From NCBI GenBank assembly GCA_046299555.1, contig JBKBHS010000001.1:496001-560000 (forward strand): DNA of 64,000 nt, written 5' to 3'. The notes beneath the pieces are model-generated. The model had not been told where the DNA came from. It did no database searches and saw nothing but the letters and a program-made list of their open reading frames with translations. Made by a program: the position numbers and the translations under genes. Shown in pieces: positions 41,292 to 50,846 of this stretch (position 1 is its first letter; every line of letters begins with the position of its first letter). This DNA is from CALKJP01 sp046299555 (GTDB lineage: Bacteria > Bacteroidota > Bacteroidia > JACCXN01).

Positions 41292-42365
41292 ATGTCAGAA
41301 ATTATTAAAAAGAGAGACATTCGGGCACTTACGCTGGAGCAATTAAGAGAAATAGTGGTTGCTCGAGGAGAAAAGCCTTTTCGTGCAGTTCAAATTTATG
41401 AATGGTTGTGGAAAAAATCTGCCCGTAGTTTTGACGATATGAGTAATCTTTCAAAAGAAATACGTCAATTTTTAAAAGATAATTTTGTTATTAATGAAGT
41501 TGTGGTGGATGATAAACAAGTAAGCAGTGACGGTACTATAAAATGTGCTTTTAAACTTTCGGATAATTACGTAGTAGAAGGAGTGCTTATTCCGGCAGAA
41601 AATAGAATGACGGCTTGTATTTCATCACAAGTGGGGTGTAGCTTAACTTGTAAATTTTGTGCAACAGCTCGTTTAAAACGAATGCGAAACTTAAATGCAG
41701 ACGAAATTTATGATCAAGTAGTAAACATTCGAAATATTGCCATGCAACATTACAATATGCCATTAACCAATATTGTTTTTATGGGCATGGGCGAACCTTT
41801 GTTAAACTACAATAATGTATTGGCTGCTATTGATAAAATCACTTCCGAAGACGGTTTACACATGGCTGCTAAACGTATTACATTATCTACAGCCGGAGTT
41901 GCTAAAATGATTAAAAAATTAGCAGATGATAAAGTGCGATTTAATTTAGCCCTTTCTTTACATGCTGCAAATGATGAAAAGAGAAGTAAAATAATGCCCA
42001 TAAACGAACAAAATAATTTAGAAGTTTTGGCAGATGCGCTCAAATATTTTTATCATAAAACCAAAAATAAAATCACTTTTGAATACATTATTTTTAAAAA
42101 TTTTAATGACAAGCTCCAAGACGCCAAAGAATTGGCAGATTTTTGCAAGCATGTACCTTGTAAAGTAAATATTATAGAATATAATCCTATTGAAAATGGG
42201 GAATTTCAACAAGCTGATGCGGATAAAGTAGATAAATTTAAAGCCTACTTAGAAAGCAAAGGAATTATTGTTAATATTAGAAGAAGCCGTGGAAAAGATA
42301 TTGATGCTGCTTGTGGACAATTAGCCAATAAAAACGAAGCAGCAAAACATTTGTTAAGCACCTAA
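41292..42365 (+). CDS. rlmN: 23S rRNA (adenine2503-C2)-methyltransferase RlmN
   Basis: This 357-residue radical-SAM methyltransferase modifies A2503 of 23S rRNA and some tRNAs. It has the cluster motif CxxxCxxC at Cys116, Cys120 and Cys123 (GCSLTCKFCATARL). The GEPLLNYNNV region is present, as are KRITLSTAGV and a C-terminal RRSRGKDIDAACGQL carrying the second catalytic cysteine. The length is normal. It is the first gene of a plus-strand run and has a promoter immediately upstream. Confidence 0.96.
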   Translation: MSEIIKKRDIRALTLEQLREIVVARGEKPFRAVQIYEWLWKKSARSFDDMSNLSKEIRQFLKDNFVINEVVVDDKQVSSDGTIKCAFKLSDNYVVEGVLIPAENRMTACISSQVGCSLTCKFCATARLKRMRNLNADEIYDQVVNIRNIAMQHYNMPLTNIVFMGMGEPLLNYNNVLAAIDKITSEDGLHMAAKRITLSTAGVAKMIKKLADDKVRFNLALSLHAANDEKRSKIMPINEQNNLEVLADALKYFYHKTKNKITFEYIIFKNFNDKLQDAKELADFCKHVPCKVNIIEYNPIENGEFQQADADKVDKFKAYLESKGIIVNIRRSRGKDIDAACGQLANKNEAAKHLLST

Positions 42366-42376
42366 TTTGTTTTTAA

Positions 42377-43990
42377 ATGTTTCTTAAAAATATAAAAACC
42401 CTCTTTTTACTAATTGTTGTTACAACATTAAAAAACAATTTACATGCACAGCAAATTAATTGGAGTCCGCAATATGAATTGCCAAAGAGAACCTATATTA
42501 AAAAAATTATAGATGCTTCTCCTGATTATTTTTATACATTAAGAGAAAGCTATACAGTTATAAATTCTCGAAAAGAGCTTTGGATTGAGCAATATAGCAC
42601 ATTCGATTTACAGCTTAAACAAAAAAATAGGATAAAATTTGCTGTTGTAGACGGTGTTGTTTTAGATTTTGAAGAGTTATTTTATATAAATGGTAAATTA
42701 GTAATTTTATTTTCTGGATATAATCAACAAGATGGAGGCCATAAAGCATATGCTCAAATAATTGGAGGAGATGCTACGCCATTAACAAATCCCGTAATGG
42801 TAGATAAAATAGTTTCATTTCAACGAAAAAATATAGGCAGTTTTAATTTTGTGCCTATGCCGGAATCGGGAAATTTATTAATTGTACATCAAGAACCGTA
42901 TGATAAAACCAAAAACGAGCGCTTTGTATTTACGCTTATTAACGACAGTTTAATTGAACAATGGACGCATCAACTCGAATTGCCTTATAAAGGTTTTGAG
43001 TTTAAGCTGTCTAATTTTAAAATGGATAAAGATGGAGTTATATATATGTTGGCAAAAGTAAATCGCAGGCCTGAAGTAGAATCAGATAAACCACAAGCAG
43101 GTTATTTTTACACTCTTTTAGCATACGACCCCGTAAAAGACGAAGCCCGAGAATATGAATTAACGTTAAAAGACAAAGCCATTACCGATATAGCATTTAA
43201 CTTTTCTACGGAAGGTGATTTAATAGCTGCCGGTTTTTATTCCAATAATGTTAGAACACAAAGTACTAGTACAGCTAAGCGCTATGGTTTTGATATGATA
43301 AGTTATACCGATGTAAATAGTCGTATTGCCGGAACATTTTTTTTAAAAATCAATAAGCAAACACAGCAGGTAGTTAGCCGTTCTATAAAAGATTTTGATA
43401 AAACATTTTTAACAGAATTTATGCCTGAAAAAAGTATTGCAAAAGGCATAGAATTAGCGGGATATTTGCTCGATTATTTTTATGTTACACCCGATGGAGG
43501 CGCAGTACTTGCCGCAGAGCAATATTATACCAATACCATTTGTAATTTTGATTGGCGAACCGGTATTCAAAACTGTAATGATTATTATTACTACAACGAT
43601 ATTTTAGTTGTTAATATAAATTCAAACGGAAATATAAATTGGACAAAAAAAGTCCCCAAAGCGCAGCAATCGGTTAACGACAATGGTTTTTTTCTTTCAT
43701 ATATTTTGGTGCCGTCTGAAAATGGATTTGAATTTATATTTAACGATCATGTAAAAAATGTGTTTGAAACATCAGGCACATTATATCGAAGTATGAATAA
43801 TTCATCAAAAGCTGTTGTAGCCCGAGTTCACATGGATTACAATGGAATGATAAATAAAAAACCACTTTTCCTAAATAAAGATAAAGATGTAATAATACGA
43901 CCCAAAATTCATTTATTATTAAGCGATAATTCTTTACTTATATATGGACAAAGAGGAAAGACTTATCGCTTTGGAAGAATTAAGTTTTAA
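42377..43990 (+). CDS. Hypothetical secreted protein, 537 residues
   Basis: I do not recognise a family. The N-terminus is a signal peptide (LKNIKTLFLLIVVTTLKNNLHAQ). The rest is beta-rich with recurring strand-turn units such as DKDGVIYMLAKVNRR, TEGDLIAAGFYSN and DGGAVLAAEQYY, which suggests a beta-propeller-like fold in the periplasm or at the surface. No T9SS sorting domain or lipobox is visible, so it is probably periplasmic. It follows rlmN by 11 nt and precedes the prenyl synthase by 37 nt. Confidence 0.75.
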   Translation: MFLKNIKTLFLLIVVTTLKNNLHAQQINWSPQYELPKRTYIKKIIDASPDYFYTLRESYTVINSRKELWIEQYSTFDLQLKQKNRIKFAVVDGVVLDFEELFYINGKLVILFSGYNQQDGGHKAYAQIIGGDATPLTNPVMVDKIVSFQRKNIGSFNFVPMPESGNLLIVHQEPYDKTKNERFVFTLINDSLIEQWTHQLELPYKGFEFKLSNFKMDKDGVIYMLAKVNRRPEVESDKPQAGYFYTLLAYDPVKDEAREYELTLKDKAITDIAFNFSTEGDLIAAGFYSNNVRTQSTSTAKRYGFDMISYTDVNSRIAGTFFLKINKQTQQVVSRSIKDFDKTFLTEFMPEKSIAKGIELAGYLLDYFYVTPDGGAVLAAEQYYTNTICNFDWRTGIQNCNDYYYYNDILVVNINSNGNINWTKKVPKAQQSVNDNGFFLSYILVPSENGFEFIFNDHVKNVFETSGTLYRSMNNSSKAVVARVHMDYNGMINKKPLFLNKDKDVIIRPKIHLLLSDNSLLIYGQRGKTYRFGRIKF

Positions 43991-44027
43991 AACAAAATCT
44001 GATTATAATCGTTATTTTTACCACTAG

Positions 44028-45002
44028 ATGACAGTTGTAGAACAAATAAAAGCGCCAATTGCCTTTGAAATGGAAACGTTTGAAACAAAATTTCGCGATT
44101 CCATGAAAAGTCAGGTTCCATTACTTGATAAAATAACCCATTACATTGTTAAGCGAAAAGGCAAGCAAATGCGTCCGATGTTTGTTTTTTTAACAGCTAA
44201 ATTATTAGGACAAATTAATGAATCAACCTATCGTGCAGCATCGTTAATAGAATTACTACATACGGCTACATTAGTTCACGATGATATAGTAGATGATTCA
44301 ACCGAACGCAGAGGCTTTTTTTCAATTAATGCATTATGGAAAAATAAAATTGCCGTTTTAGTGGGAGATTATTTATTATCCAGAGGCTTGCTCCTTTCGG
44401 TAGATAATAATGAATATCGTTTGTTGCAAATTGTTTCTAATTCGGTGCGAGAGATGAGCGAAGGAGAATTGTTACAAATAGAAAAAGCACGTAAATTAAA
44501 CGTAGATGAAGCTGTTTATTTTGAAATAATTCGTCAAAAAACAGCTTCGCTTATTGCTTCTTGCTGTGCTTGCGGAGCGGCATCGGTTAAGGCAGATGAA
44601 TCATTAATAGAACGCATGCGATTATTTGGCGAAAAAGTTGGAATTGCATTTCAAATTAAAGATGATTTATTGGATTATGGGCTAGGAAAAGATATTGGCA
44701 AGCCCGTTGGTATTGATATTCAGGAAAAAAAACTTACACTCCCAATCATTTTCGTTATAAATAAAGCCCCATATTTAGAGAAACGAAAAATGGTAAACAT
44801 CATTAAAAATCACAATGAAGATTTAGATAAAGTAGCTTGGTTAATGCAATACGTAATTGATAAAGGGGGTATAGAATATGCTACACAAAAAATGATGGAA
44901 TATAAAAAGTCAGCACTCGATATTTTACAAACTTTTCCTGATTGCCAAGCACGAAAATCATTAGAATTGCTCGTAAACTATACTATTGATAGAAGTAAAT
45001 AA
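44028..45002 (+). CDS. Polyprenyl diphosphate synthase (trans type)
   Basis: This 324-residue all-helical prenyltransferase has the first Asp-rich motif LVHDDIVDDSTERRG (Asp85 onwards) and the second one in FQIKDDLLDYGLGKDIGKP. The KGKQMRPMFVFLTA substrate-binding region is also present. It makes long-chain prenyl diphosphates, most likely for the menaquinone side chain, so octaprenyl or similar length is probable (IspB-like). Chain length cannot be determined reliably from sequence by eye. Confidence 0.92.
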   Translation: MTVVEQIKAPIAFEMETFETKFRDSMKSQVPLLDKITHYIVKRKGKQMRPMFVFLTAKLLGQINESTYRAASLIELLHTATLVHDDIVDDSTERRGFFSINALWKNKIAVLVGDYLLSRGLLLSVDNNEYRLLQIVSNSVREMSEGELLQIEKARKLNVDEAVYFEIIRQKTASLIASCCACGAASVKADESLIERMRLFGEKVGIAFQIKDDLLDYGLGKDIGKPVGIDIQEKKLTLPIIFVINKAPYLEKRKMVNIIKNHNEDLDKVAWLMQYVIDKGGIEYATQKMMEYKKSALDILQTFPDCQARKSLELLVNYTIDRSK

Positions 45003-45079
45003 TTTTTAGTGATTAAATAAAGTTAACTGAGATTTTTTTCTTAAATGGTCAAAATAATAAATAGTATAAGTTAATCAAT

Positions 45080-45514
45080 ATGATGAAATATTTGAATTAT
45101 ATCATCTTTGTTTTTATTTCGGTTTTGTTATTTTCATGCCAAACAAAAGAACAAAAACAGGAAGAAACTATTCCGCAAAACAGCACCTATAAAGAAGTTG
45201 AAGAATTTCCGAGCGGAGAAGGAATGGTTATGCAAAAGCATTATTATCCATCAGGGCAATTAAAAGCAGAAGGAAATTTAAAAAATGGCTTAAAAACAGG
45301 AGTTTGGTATTCTTTTTATGAAAATGGAATGCCATGGAGCGAAACAGAGTTTAAAGATGGCGTAAGACATGGCTTATCGGTATCGTGGTATAAAAATGGG
45401 CAAAAACGCTACGAAGGATACTTTGTAAATGGTGTAGAAAGAGGAAAATGGACTTATTGGGATGAGAATGGAAATTTACTTCAGGAAATTGAATATAAAG
45501 ATTCTGGACACTAA
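45080..45514 (+). CDS. Lipoprotein with MORN_2 repeats (YwqK-like)
   Basis: This 144-residue protein starts with a lipoprotein signal (IIFVFISVLLFSC). Four MORN_2-like repeats follow of the form YPSGQLKAEGNLKNGLKTGVW, YENGMPWSETEFKDGVRHGL, YKNGQKRYEGYFVNGVERGK and DENGNLLQEIEYKD. Databases often label this fold a YwqK-type antitoxin, but no toxin gene is adjacent, so I treat it as an envelope lipoprotein of unknown role. Two Met codons lie at the start. Confidence 0.85.
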   Translation: MMKYLNYIIFVFISVLLFSCQTKEQKQEETIPQNSTYKEVEEFPSGEGMVMQKHYYPSGQLKAEGNLKNGLKTGVWYSFYENGMPWSETEFKDGVRHGLSVSWYKNGQKRYEGYFVNGVERGKWTYWDENGNLLQEIEYKDSGH

Positions 45515-45558
45515 ATAAATCAGGTTAATTTCATAAATTTAAAGTCTGAAATTAACCA

Positions 45559-47514
45559 GTGATAAGCAAAGAAACAATTGATACTATAATTCAAACCGCC
45601 CGAATAGAGGAGGTTATAGGCGATTTTATTTCTTTAAAGCGAAGAGGAGTAAATCTTATAGGACATTGTCCTTTTCATAACGAAAAAACACCGTCATTTA
45701 CTGTTTCTCCAAGCAAAGGAATTTATAAATGTTTTGGATGTGGTGCGGCCGGAAATGCTATAAATTTTGTAATGGAACATGAGCATGTATCTTATCCGGA
45801 AGCATTAAAATATTTAGCAAAAAAATACAACATCGAAATTGAAGAAACTTTTAATAAACCAAGCATCGAAGAACAGCAAATTGAAAATGAAAAAGAGAGT
45901 TTATATGTAGTTTCTTCTTATGCGGCTAAATGGTTTTCCAATCAATTATGGAATACAGACGAAGGGAGGTCGATAGCATTAGGATATTTTAGAGAAAGAG
46001 GATTTACTGACGATATCATTAAAAAATTTGAATTAGGATTTAATCCCGATGGATGGGACACCTTTGTGCAAGCTGCTTTTAAAGATGGATACAAAGAAGA
46101 ATATTTAATAAAATCGGGATTATGCACAAAAAATGATAAAGGCAAATTATTCGATCGCTTTTCAGCAAGAGTAATATTTCCCATTCATAATTTAACCGGA
46201 CGTGTAATTGCTTTTGGCGGTCGTACACTTAAAACGGATAAAAAAGTAGCCAAATATATCAACTCTCCCGAAACAGAAATTTACCATAAAAGTAATGTGT
46301 TGTATGGAATGTATTTTGCCAAAAAGGCCATTATACAAGAAGATAACTGTTATTTGGTAGAAGGCTATACTGATGTTATTTCGCTACATCAGGCGGGTAT
46401 AGAAAATGTGGTGGCTTCATCCGGAACATCGCTTACCACAGAACAGATAAGACAAATAAAGCGATACACCAATCAAATTACTATATTATACGATGGAGAT
46501 ACAGCAGGAATAAAAGCATCTTTCAGAGGAATTGATATGATTTTGGAACAAGGGCTTAATGTTAAAGTTCTTTTATTTCCTGATGGAGATGATCCTGATT
46601 CATTTGCTCGTAAATACAATGCAGATGAAGTTAAAAACTTCATTAAAGAAAATTCAAAAGATTTTATTCGCTTTAAAACCTCTTTATTGTACGAAGAATC
46701 GAAAGAAGACCCTATAAAAAAAGTAGAATTAATTAAAGATATTGTACAATCTATTTCATTAATAGCCGATGGTATAACTCGCTCAGTATATATTAAAGAA
46801 TGTGCATTATTACTTAATATGGACGAGCAGATGCTTCTAAATGAGCTAAACCGATTACGTAGAAATGCACTAAAGAAAAGTATAAACGATGTTCAAACAT
46901 TAGAAAATCAAACAGCAGAATTAATAGTACCGCTTGAACAACCTCGTGAAGAAATATTAAGTGATATTCACATAGAGCGTGAATTAGTTAGAGTTTTAAT
47001 TAATTACGGACATACTCCAAAAAAAATAGAAATTCAAGAAGAAAATGGAGAAAAGCAAACAATAGAAACTTCAGTTGCAGTGTATTTGCTGCATTGTATA
47101 GATGAAGACGGGATAGAATTTCAAGATAATACTTGTAAAAATATATTAAGTATATACAGAGAATTTATAGAACAAGGGCAATTGCCAACCGAATCTACAT
47201 TTATACATCATAGTGATGAAAGTATCCGTAAATTTGTTATTGATTTAATTGCTCACCCTTATCAATTAAGCGAATGGAGCAGGCATAGAATAGTAGTTAA
47301 TACGGAGCAAAATGATTTAGACCGTCTTATAAACGGAGTGTTATACAGCATTAAAACAAGGCGTGTAATGCAATTAATAGCAGAAAATCAGCAAAAGCTA
47401 AAAGAAGTAAAAGATGATGAAACGCTTGAAATTTTACTCAAAGAGCAAAAACGCTTGCAAATAATTAAATCGCAATTGTCAGCAATAAATGGCGGCAGAG
47501 TAGTATTAAAGTAA
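45559..47514 (+). CDS. dnaG: DNA primase
   Basis: This 651-residue primase makes RNA primers at the replication fork. It has an N-terminal CHC2 zinc finger with Cys37, His40, Cys58 and Cys61 (CPFHNEKTPSF, YKCFGCGAAGN). The RNA polymerase core follows, with Toprim motifs NCYLVEGYTDVISLHQ and ILYDGDTAGIKAS, then a C-terminal helicase-binding helical region. The start is GTG at 45559, giving the family start xISKETIDTI. Converges with radA across only 21 nt, with no clear terminator between them. Confidence 0.96.
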   Translation: MISKETIDTIIQTARIEEVIGDFISLKRRGVNLIGHCPFHNEKTPSFTVSPSKGIYKCFGCGAAGNAINFVMEHEHVSYPEALKYLAKKYNIEIEETFNKPSIEEQQIENEKESLYVVSSYAAKWFSNQLWNTDEGRSIALGYFRERGFTDDIIKKFELGFNPDGWDTFVQAAFKDGYKEEYLIKSGLCTKNDKGKLFDRFSARVIFPIHNLTGRVIAFGGRTLKTDKKVAKYINSPETEIYHKSNVLYGMYFAKKAIIQEDNCYLVEGYTDVISLHQAGIENVVASSGTSLTTEQIRQIKRYTNQITILYDGDTAGIKASFRGIDMILEQGLNVKVLLFPDGDDPDSFARKYNADEVKNFIKENSKDFIRFKTSLLYEESKEDPIKKVELIKDIVQSISLIADGITRSVYIKECALLLNMDEQMLLNELNRLRRNALKKSINDVQTLENQTAELIVPLEQPREEILSDIHIERELVRVLINYGHTPKKIEIQEENGEKQTIETSVAVYLLHCIDEDGIEFQDNTCKNILSIYREFIEQGQLPTESTFIHHSDESIRKFVIDLIAHPYQLSEWSRHRIVVNTEQNDLDRLINGVLYSIKTRRVMQLIAENQQKLKEVKDDETLEILLKEQKRLQIIKSQLSAINGGRVVLK

Positions 47515-47535
47515 TTGCTTGATTATTTTGTCAAT

Positions 47536-48906
47536 CTAAGAAAACAAGCTTCTAAATAATTCTTCTATTTTTTTTACGGCAATAATTTCAATTTTAAAAC
47601 TTTTTTTATCTAAGCCTTTTAAATTGTAATGCGATATATAAATTTTTTCAAAACCTAATTTTTCGGCTTCTCCAATACGCGAATCAATTCTGTTTACAGG
47701 TCGAACTTCTCCTGATAATCCTATTTCACCGGCAAAGCAAACATTTAAAGGAACCGTTAAATCTTCGCTTGAGGATAAAATTGATGTTACAACACTCATA
47801 TCAATTGCCGGATCATCCACTCGAATACCTCCTGCAATATTTAAGAAAACATCTTTTTGTCCTAATCGAAAACCAACGCGTTTTTCCAAAACCGCCAACA
47901 GCATGTTTAATCTTCGCACATCAAAACCGGTTGTGCTTCGCTGAGGAGTACCGTAAACAGCACTGCTAACCAGTGCTTGAACTTCGATTAACATTGGACG
48001 CATCCCTTCCATTGTAGCACAAATGGCTACACCACTCACCGGCTCTTCGCGTTGTGTAATTAATATCTCTGATGGATTACTTACTTGTCGTAAACCTCCG
48101 CTTTGCATTTCGTAAATACCTAATTCATTGGTAGAGCCAAAGCGATTTTTAGTAGTTCGCAATAATCGGTAGATATGGTTTCTGTCGCCCTCGAAATGCA
48201 ATACAGTATCCACCATGTGTTCTAAAACTTTTGGTCCGGCCAATGTGCCTTCTTTAGTAATATGTCCGATTAAAAATACGGGTGTACCGCTTTCTTTAGC
48301 ATATCGAAGCATTTCCGCAGCACATTCCCGGATTTGAGAAATGCTTCCCGGTGAAGAATCTATATAAGAAGTGTGTAAAGTTTGTATTGAATCTATAATC
48401 AGCAAATGAGGTTCTATTTCTTCAACTTGTTTAAAAATATTTTGTGTATTTGTTTCAGTAAGAATGAAGCATTGTTCATTTTTAAATTTTAAACGCTCTG
48501 CACGCATTTTTATTTGTTGTTCACTTTCCTCTCCTGAAACATACAGCACTTTCATTGCTTTTAGCGATAATGCTACTTGTAGCATTAATGTAGATTTACC
48601 AATACCGGGATCTCCACCAAATAAAACTAATGAACCGGGTACTAATCCTCCGCCTAAAACCCGATTTAACTCTGCATCGGGTAATATGTATCGGTCTTCA
48701 TCTTTCAGCTTTATGTCTCCAATTGGCTGAGGCTTAGCTACTCGAGATTTTTGTTGATGATTGCTGCCGCTTAAGCTTTTTTCTTCTCTTTGTATTATCT
48801 CTTCAACAAAACTATTCCATGCTCCGCATGATGGGCATTTACCTAACCATTTGGGAGATTGAAATCCACAACTCTGACAAAAATAGGCCGACTTTATTTT
48901 ACTCAT
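47536..48906 (-). CDS. radA: DNA repair protein RadA
   Basis: This 456-residue protein has an N-terminal zinc finger with Cys10, Cys13, Cys24 and Cys27. A RecA-like ATPase core carries Walker A GGDPGIGKSTLMLQ and the RadA motif KNRFGSTNELG. A C-terminal Lon-protease-like domain lacks the protease dyad context. RadA drives branch migration in recombinational repair. Its start overlaps the rfaE2 stop by 4 nt, so the two are coupled. Confidence 0.96.
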   Translation of the reverse strand: MSKIKSAYFCQSCGFQSPKWLGKCPSCGAWNSFVEEIIQREEKSLSGSNHQQKSRVAKPQPIGDIKLKDEDRYILPDAELNRVLGGGLVPGSLVLFGGDPGIGKSTLMLQVALSLKAMKVLYVSGEESEQQIKMRAERLKFKNEQCFILTETNTQNIFKQVEEIEPHLLIIDSIQTLHTSYIDSSPGSISQIRECAAEMLRYAKESGTPVFLIGHITKEGTLAGPKVLEHMVDTVLHFEGDRNHIYRLLRTTKNRFGSTNELGIYEMQSGGLRQVSNPSEILITQREEPVSGVAICATMEGMRPMLIEVQALVSSAVYGTPQRSTTGFDVRRLNMLLAVLEKRVGFRLGQKDVFLNIAGGIRVDDPAIDMSVVTSILSSSEDLTVPLNVCFAGEIGLSGEVRPVNRIDSRIGEAEKLGFEKIYISHYNLKGLDKKSFKIEIIAVKKIEELFRSLFS

Positions 48907-49400
48907 TTTCCTTCTTTAATTTTTTTCTCAATGGCTGTAGTAGAATAACCTTCTAAATAGCTTATTAATTCTACTTTTCCTCCACGCGCCAATACTATGT
49001 CTGCCCCTACTACTTTATCTAAACTATAGTCTGCTCCTTTTACTAAAACATCAGGTTCTATGGCTTTTATTAATTCATAAGGAGTATCTTCGTTAAATAG
49101 TATTACAGCATCTACAAATTGCAATGAAGCCACAAGCATGGCTCTCGATGTTTCATTATTAATGGGTCTTGTATCGCCCTTCCCTAATCGTTTTACAGAA
49201 GAATCGGTATTAATACCAACAATTAATTTTCCGCCTAAATCTTTTGCTTTTGATAAATAATCAATGTGTCCTAAATGTAAAATGTCAAAGCATCCATTGG
49301 TAAAAACAATCGTATTGTTTTTTAATCGCCATGCTAATAGAGCTCTTTTCAGCTCATCAAGAGTCATTATTTTATTTGAGATGATTTGCAGGTATGTCAT
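48903..49400 (-). CDS. rfaE2: D-glycero-beta-D-manno-heptose 1-phosphate adenylyltransferase
   Basis: This 165-residue cytidylyltransferase-fold enzyme has the nucleotide motif NGCFDILHLGHIDYLSKA (HLGH at 42-45) and the KRLGKGDTRPINNE region, ending with YSTTAIEKKI. It adenylates heptose 1-phosphate to make ADP-heptose for lipopolysaccharide core; here it is the standalone C-domain form of RfaE/HldE. The kinase partner is not in the window. An internal ATG (codon 12) is a possible alternative start. Confidence 0.9.
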   Translation of the reverse strand: MTYLQIISNKIMTLDELKRALLAWRLKNNTIVFTNGCFDILHLGHIDYLSKAKDLGGKLIVGINTDSSVKRLGKGDTRPINNETSRAMLVASLQFVDAVILFNEDTPYELIKAIEPDVLVKGADYSLDKVVGADIVLARGGKVELISYLEGYSTTAIEKKIKEGK

Positions 49401-49450
49401 GTTATTCTTTTATCAAAAGTGTATAATTAAGCAATTTATATTGGTTTAAA

Positions 49451-50455
49451 TTATATTTTATCTTTTCTTTGAATAAATGTTAAGGCTGTTAAAGAAATAA
49501 AGCCGATTATTAAAATCATACTTGTTTGTGCAGCCCAGGCTATCCAACTAAATGCAAATCCAAATTCTTTACTTATTCCATATAAAAATAATGTTTGCGT
49601 AACTAACATGTGATATGCCCCAATTCCTCCTTGTACGGCTATAATTCCAATACTCCCGGCTATAAAAGATGCAAATACACCACCAATTGGAACATGGCTT
49701 GTTTCAGGTAAACAAAAAAAGCACACATAATACAATAAGAAATACATGAACCAAATAAACAAGGAATGAATGATAAATTCTGCACGTTGTTTTATTTGCA
49801 AAACACTTCTAAAGCCTTCAAATAATCCACGCAAAAAATCTCTTCCTTTTTCAATTATTGATGGAATTTTTTTTCTTATTAAAAAATAGGCTAATGGTAA
49901 AAGTATTGCTGCTCCGATTAATACATATATTTTAATTGAATTTCCTTGTACCGATTTTTGACTCATCGGTTTTAAAATGCTTTCATGAATAAAAGTTTCT
50001 AAATAACTATATTGAGTAATTAATGTAAACAATGCAATACTCATTAAGATAATTAAATCAATTACCCTTTCGGCAATTACAGTTCCAAAAAGTTTTTCAA
50101 AAGGAATTTTTTCACTTTTACTCATTACACCGCATCGCGATACTTCGCCTAATCGAGGTAAGGCCATATTAGCCAAATATCCTACCATTACAGAATAAAA
50201 GGAGGTGCTTAATCGAGGCTTATACCCCATGTGATTTAATAGCAAATTCCAGCGTTTAGCTCGGCTTAAATGACTTAAAATACCTAATACAAACGAAAGT
50301 GCGAACCACCCATAATTGGCGTTTTTAAAGGCATTAAAAATATTTTCTTTATCAGAAGGAGTTAGGTCTTTGTATATTAACCAAATAAGTAATACGCCAA
50401 GCCCAAGCGAAAAGGCAATTTTAAGGGTATTGCTTATCAGTATTTTTAAATTCAA
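49451..50455 (-). CDS. Lysylphosphatidylglycerol synthase TM-region / flippase-like membrane protein
   Basis: This 334-residue integral membrane protein has about eight helices of the YbhN/AglD/MprF-N family. It has a conserved early YGWFALSFVLGILSHLSRAKRW, then SVMVGYLANMALPRLGEVSR and GGVFASFIAGSIGIIAVQGGIG. Members are linked to lipid flipping. Its start overlaps the panD stop by 4 nt, an arrangement seen in other Bacteroidota. The substrate is unknown. Confidence 0.87.
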   Translation of the reverse strand: MNLKILISNTLKIAFSLGLGVLLIWLIYKDLTPSDKENIFNAFKNANYGWFALSFVLGILSHLSRAKRWNLLLNHMGYKPRLSTSFYSVMVGYLANMALPRLGEVSRCGVMSKSEKIPFEKLFGTVIAERVIDLIILMSIALFTLITQYSYLETFIHESILKPMSQKSVQGNSIKIYVLIGAAILLPLAYFLIRKKIPSIIEKGRDFLRGLFEGFRSVLQIKQRAEFIIHSLFIWFMYFLLYYVCFFCLPETSHVPIGGVFASFIAGSIGIIAVQGGIGAYHMLVTQTLFLYGISKEFGFAFSWIAWAAQTSMILIIGFISLTALTFIQRKDKI

Positions 50456-50805
50456 CTGCGCAATGAGTTAGTTTCAGTATCCGGAAAAATAATGGTAGGT
50501 TTAAATTTTTTGGCTTCCTCAAAATCCATCATTGCGTAAGAAACAATTATTACCACATCTCCAACAGCGGCTTTGCGGGCAGCAGGACCATTTAAACAAA
50601 TTACTTTTGAGCCTCTTTTCCCTTTAATGATATAAGTTTCTAAGCGTTCACCGTTGTTTACATTTACAACTTGAACTTTTTCTCCCTCAATCATGTTGGC
50701 TGCATCCATTAAGTCTTCATCAATGGTAATGCTGCCAATATAATTCAGATTGGCTTCGGTAACTTTTACGCGATGTATTTTTGATTTTAAAACATGAACT
50801 AACAT
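50452..50805 (-). CDS. panD: Aspartate 1-decarboxylase proenzyme
   Basis: This 117-residue pyruvoyl enzyme forms beta-alanine from aspartate for pantothenate. The self-cleavage site Gly24-Ser25 is present in YIGSITIDEDLMDAA, with the usual VNNGERLETYII and RGSKVICLNGPAARKAAVGD strands. It follows panC by 21 nt and has its own -7 box, and it overlaps the flippase-like gene by 4 nt. Confidence 0.96.
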   Translation of the reverse strand: MLVHVLKSKIHRVKVTEANLNYIGSITIDEDLMDAANMIEGEKVQVVNVNNGERLETYIIKGKRGSKVICLNGPAARKAAVGDVVIIVSYAMMDFEEAKKFKPTIIFPDTETNSLRS

Positions 50806-50813
50806 AACAAAGG

Positions 50814-50846
50814 CAAAGGTAGTATTTTACAAAGAAATATTATCAA
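50814..50846 (-). promoter_or_regulatory. Promoter-like element for panD
   Basis: On the minus strand TTG (50844-50846), a 22-nt spacer and TACCTTTG (50814-50821), 8 nt before the panD start codon and overlapping the end of panC. It would give panD an independent, nearly leaderless transcript. Confidence 0.5.

Noticed and set aside
45080..45514. YwqK-type antitoxin as evidence of another toxin-antitoxin system
   Set aside because: MORN_2-repeat lipoproteins often receive this label; no toxin gene is adjacent and the neighbours are housekeeping genes.
47515..47535. Terminator between dnaG and radA from GCTTG...CAAGC pairing
   Set aside because: The 5-bp stem with a loop of more than 20 nt and no T run is too weak.
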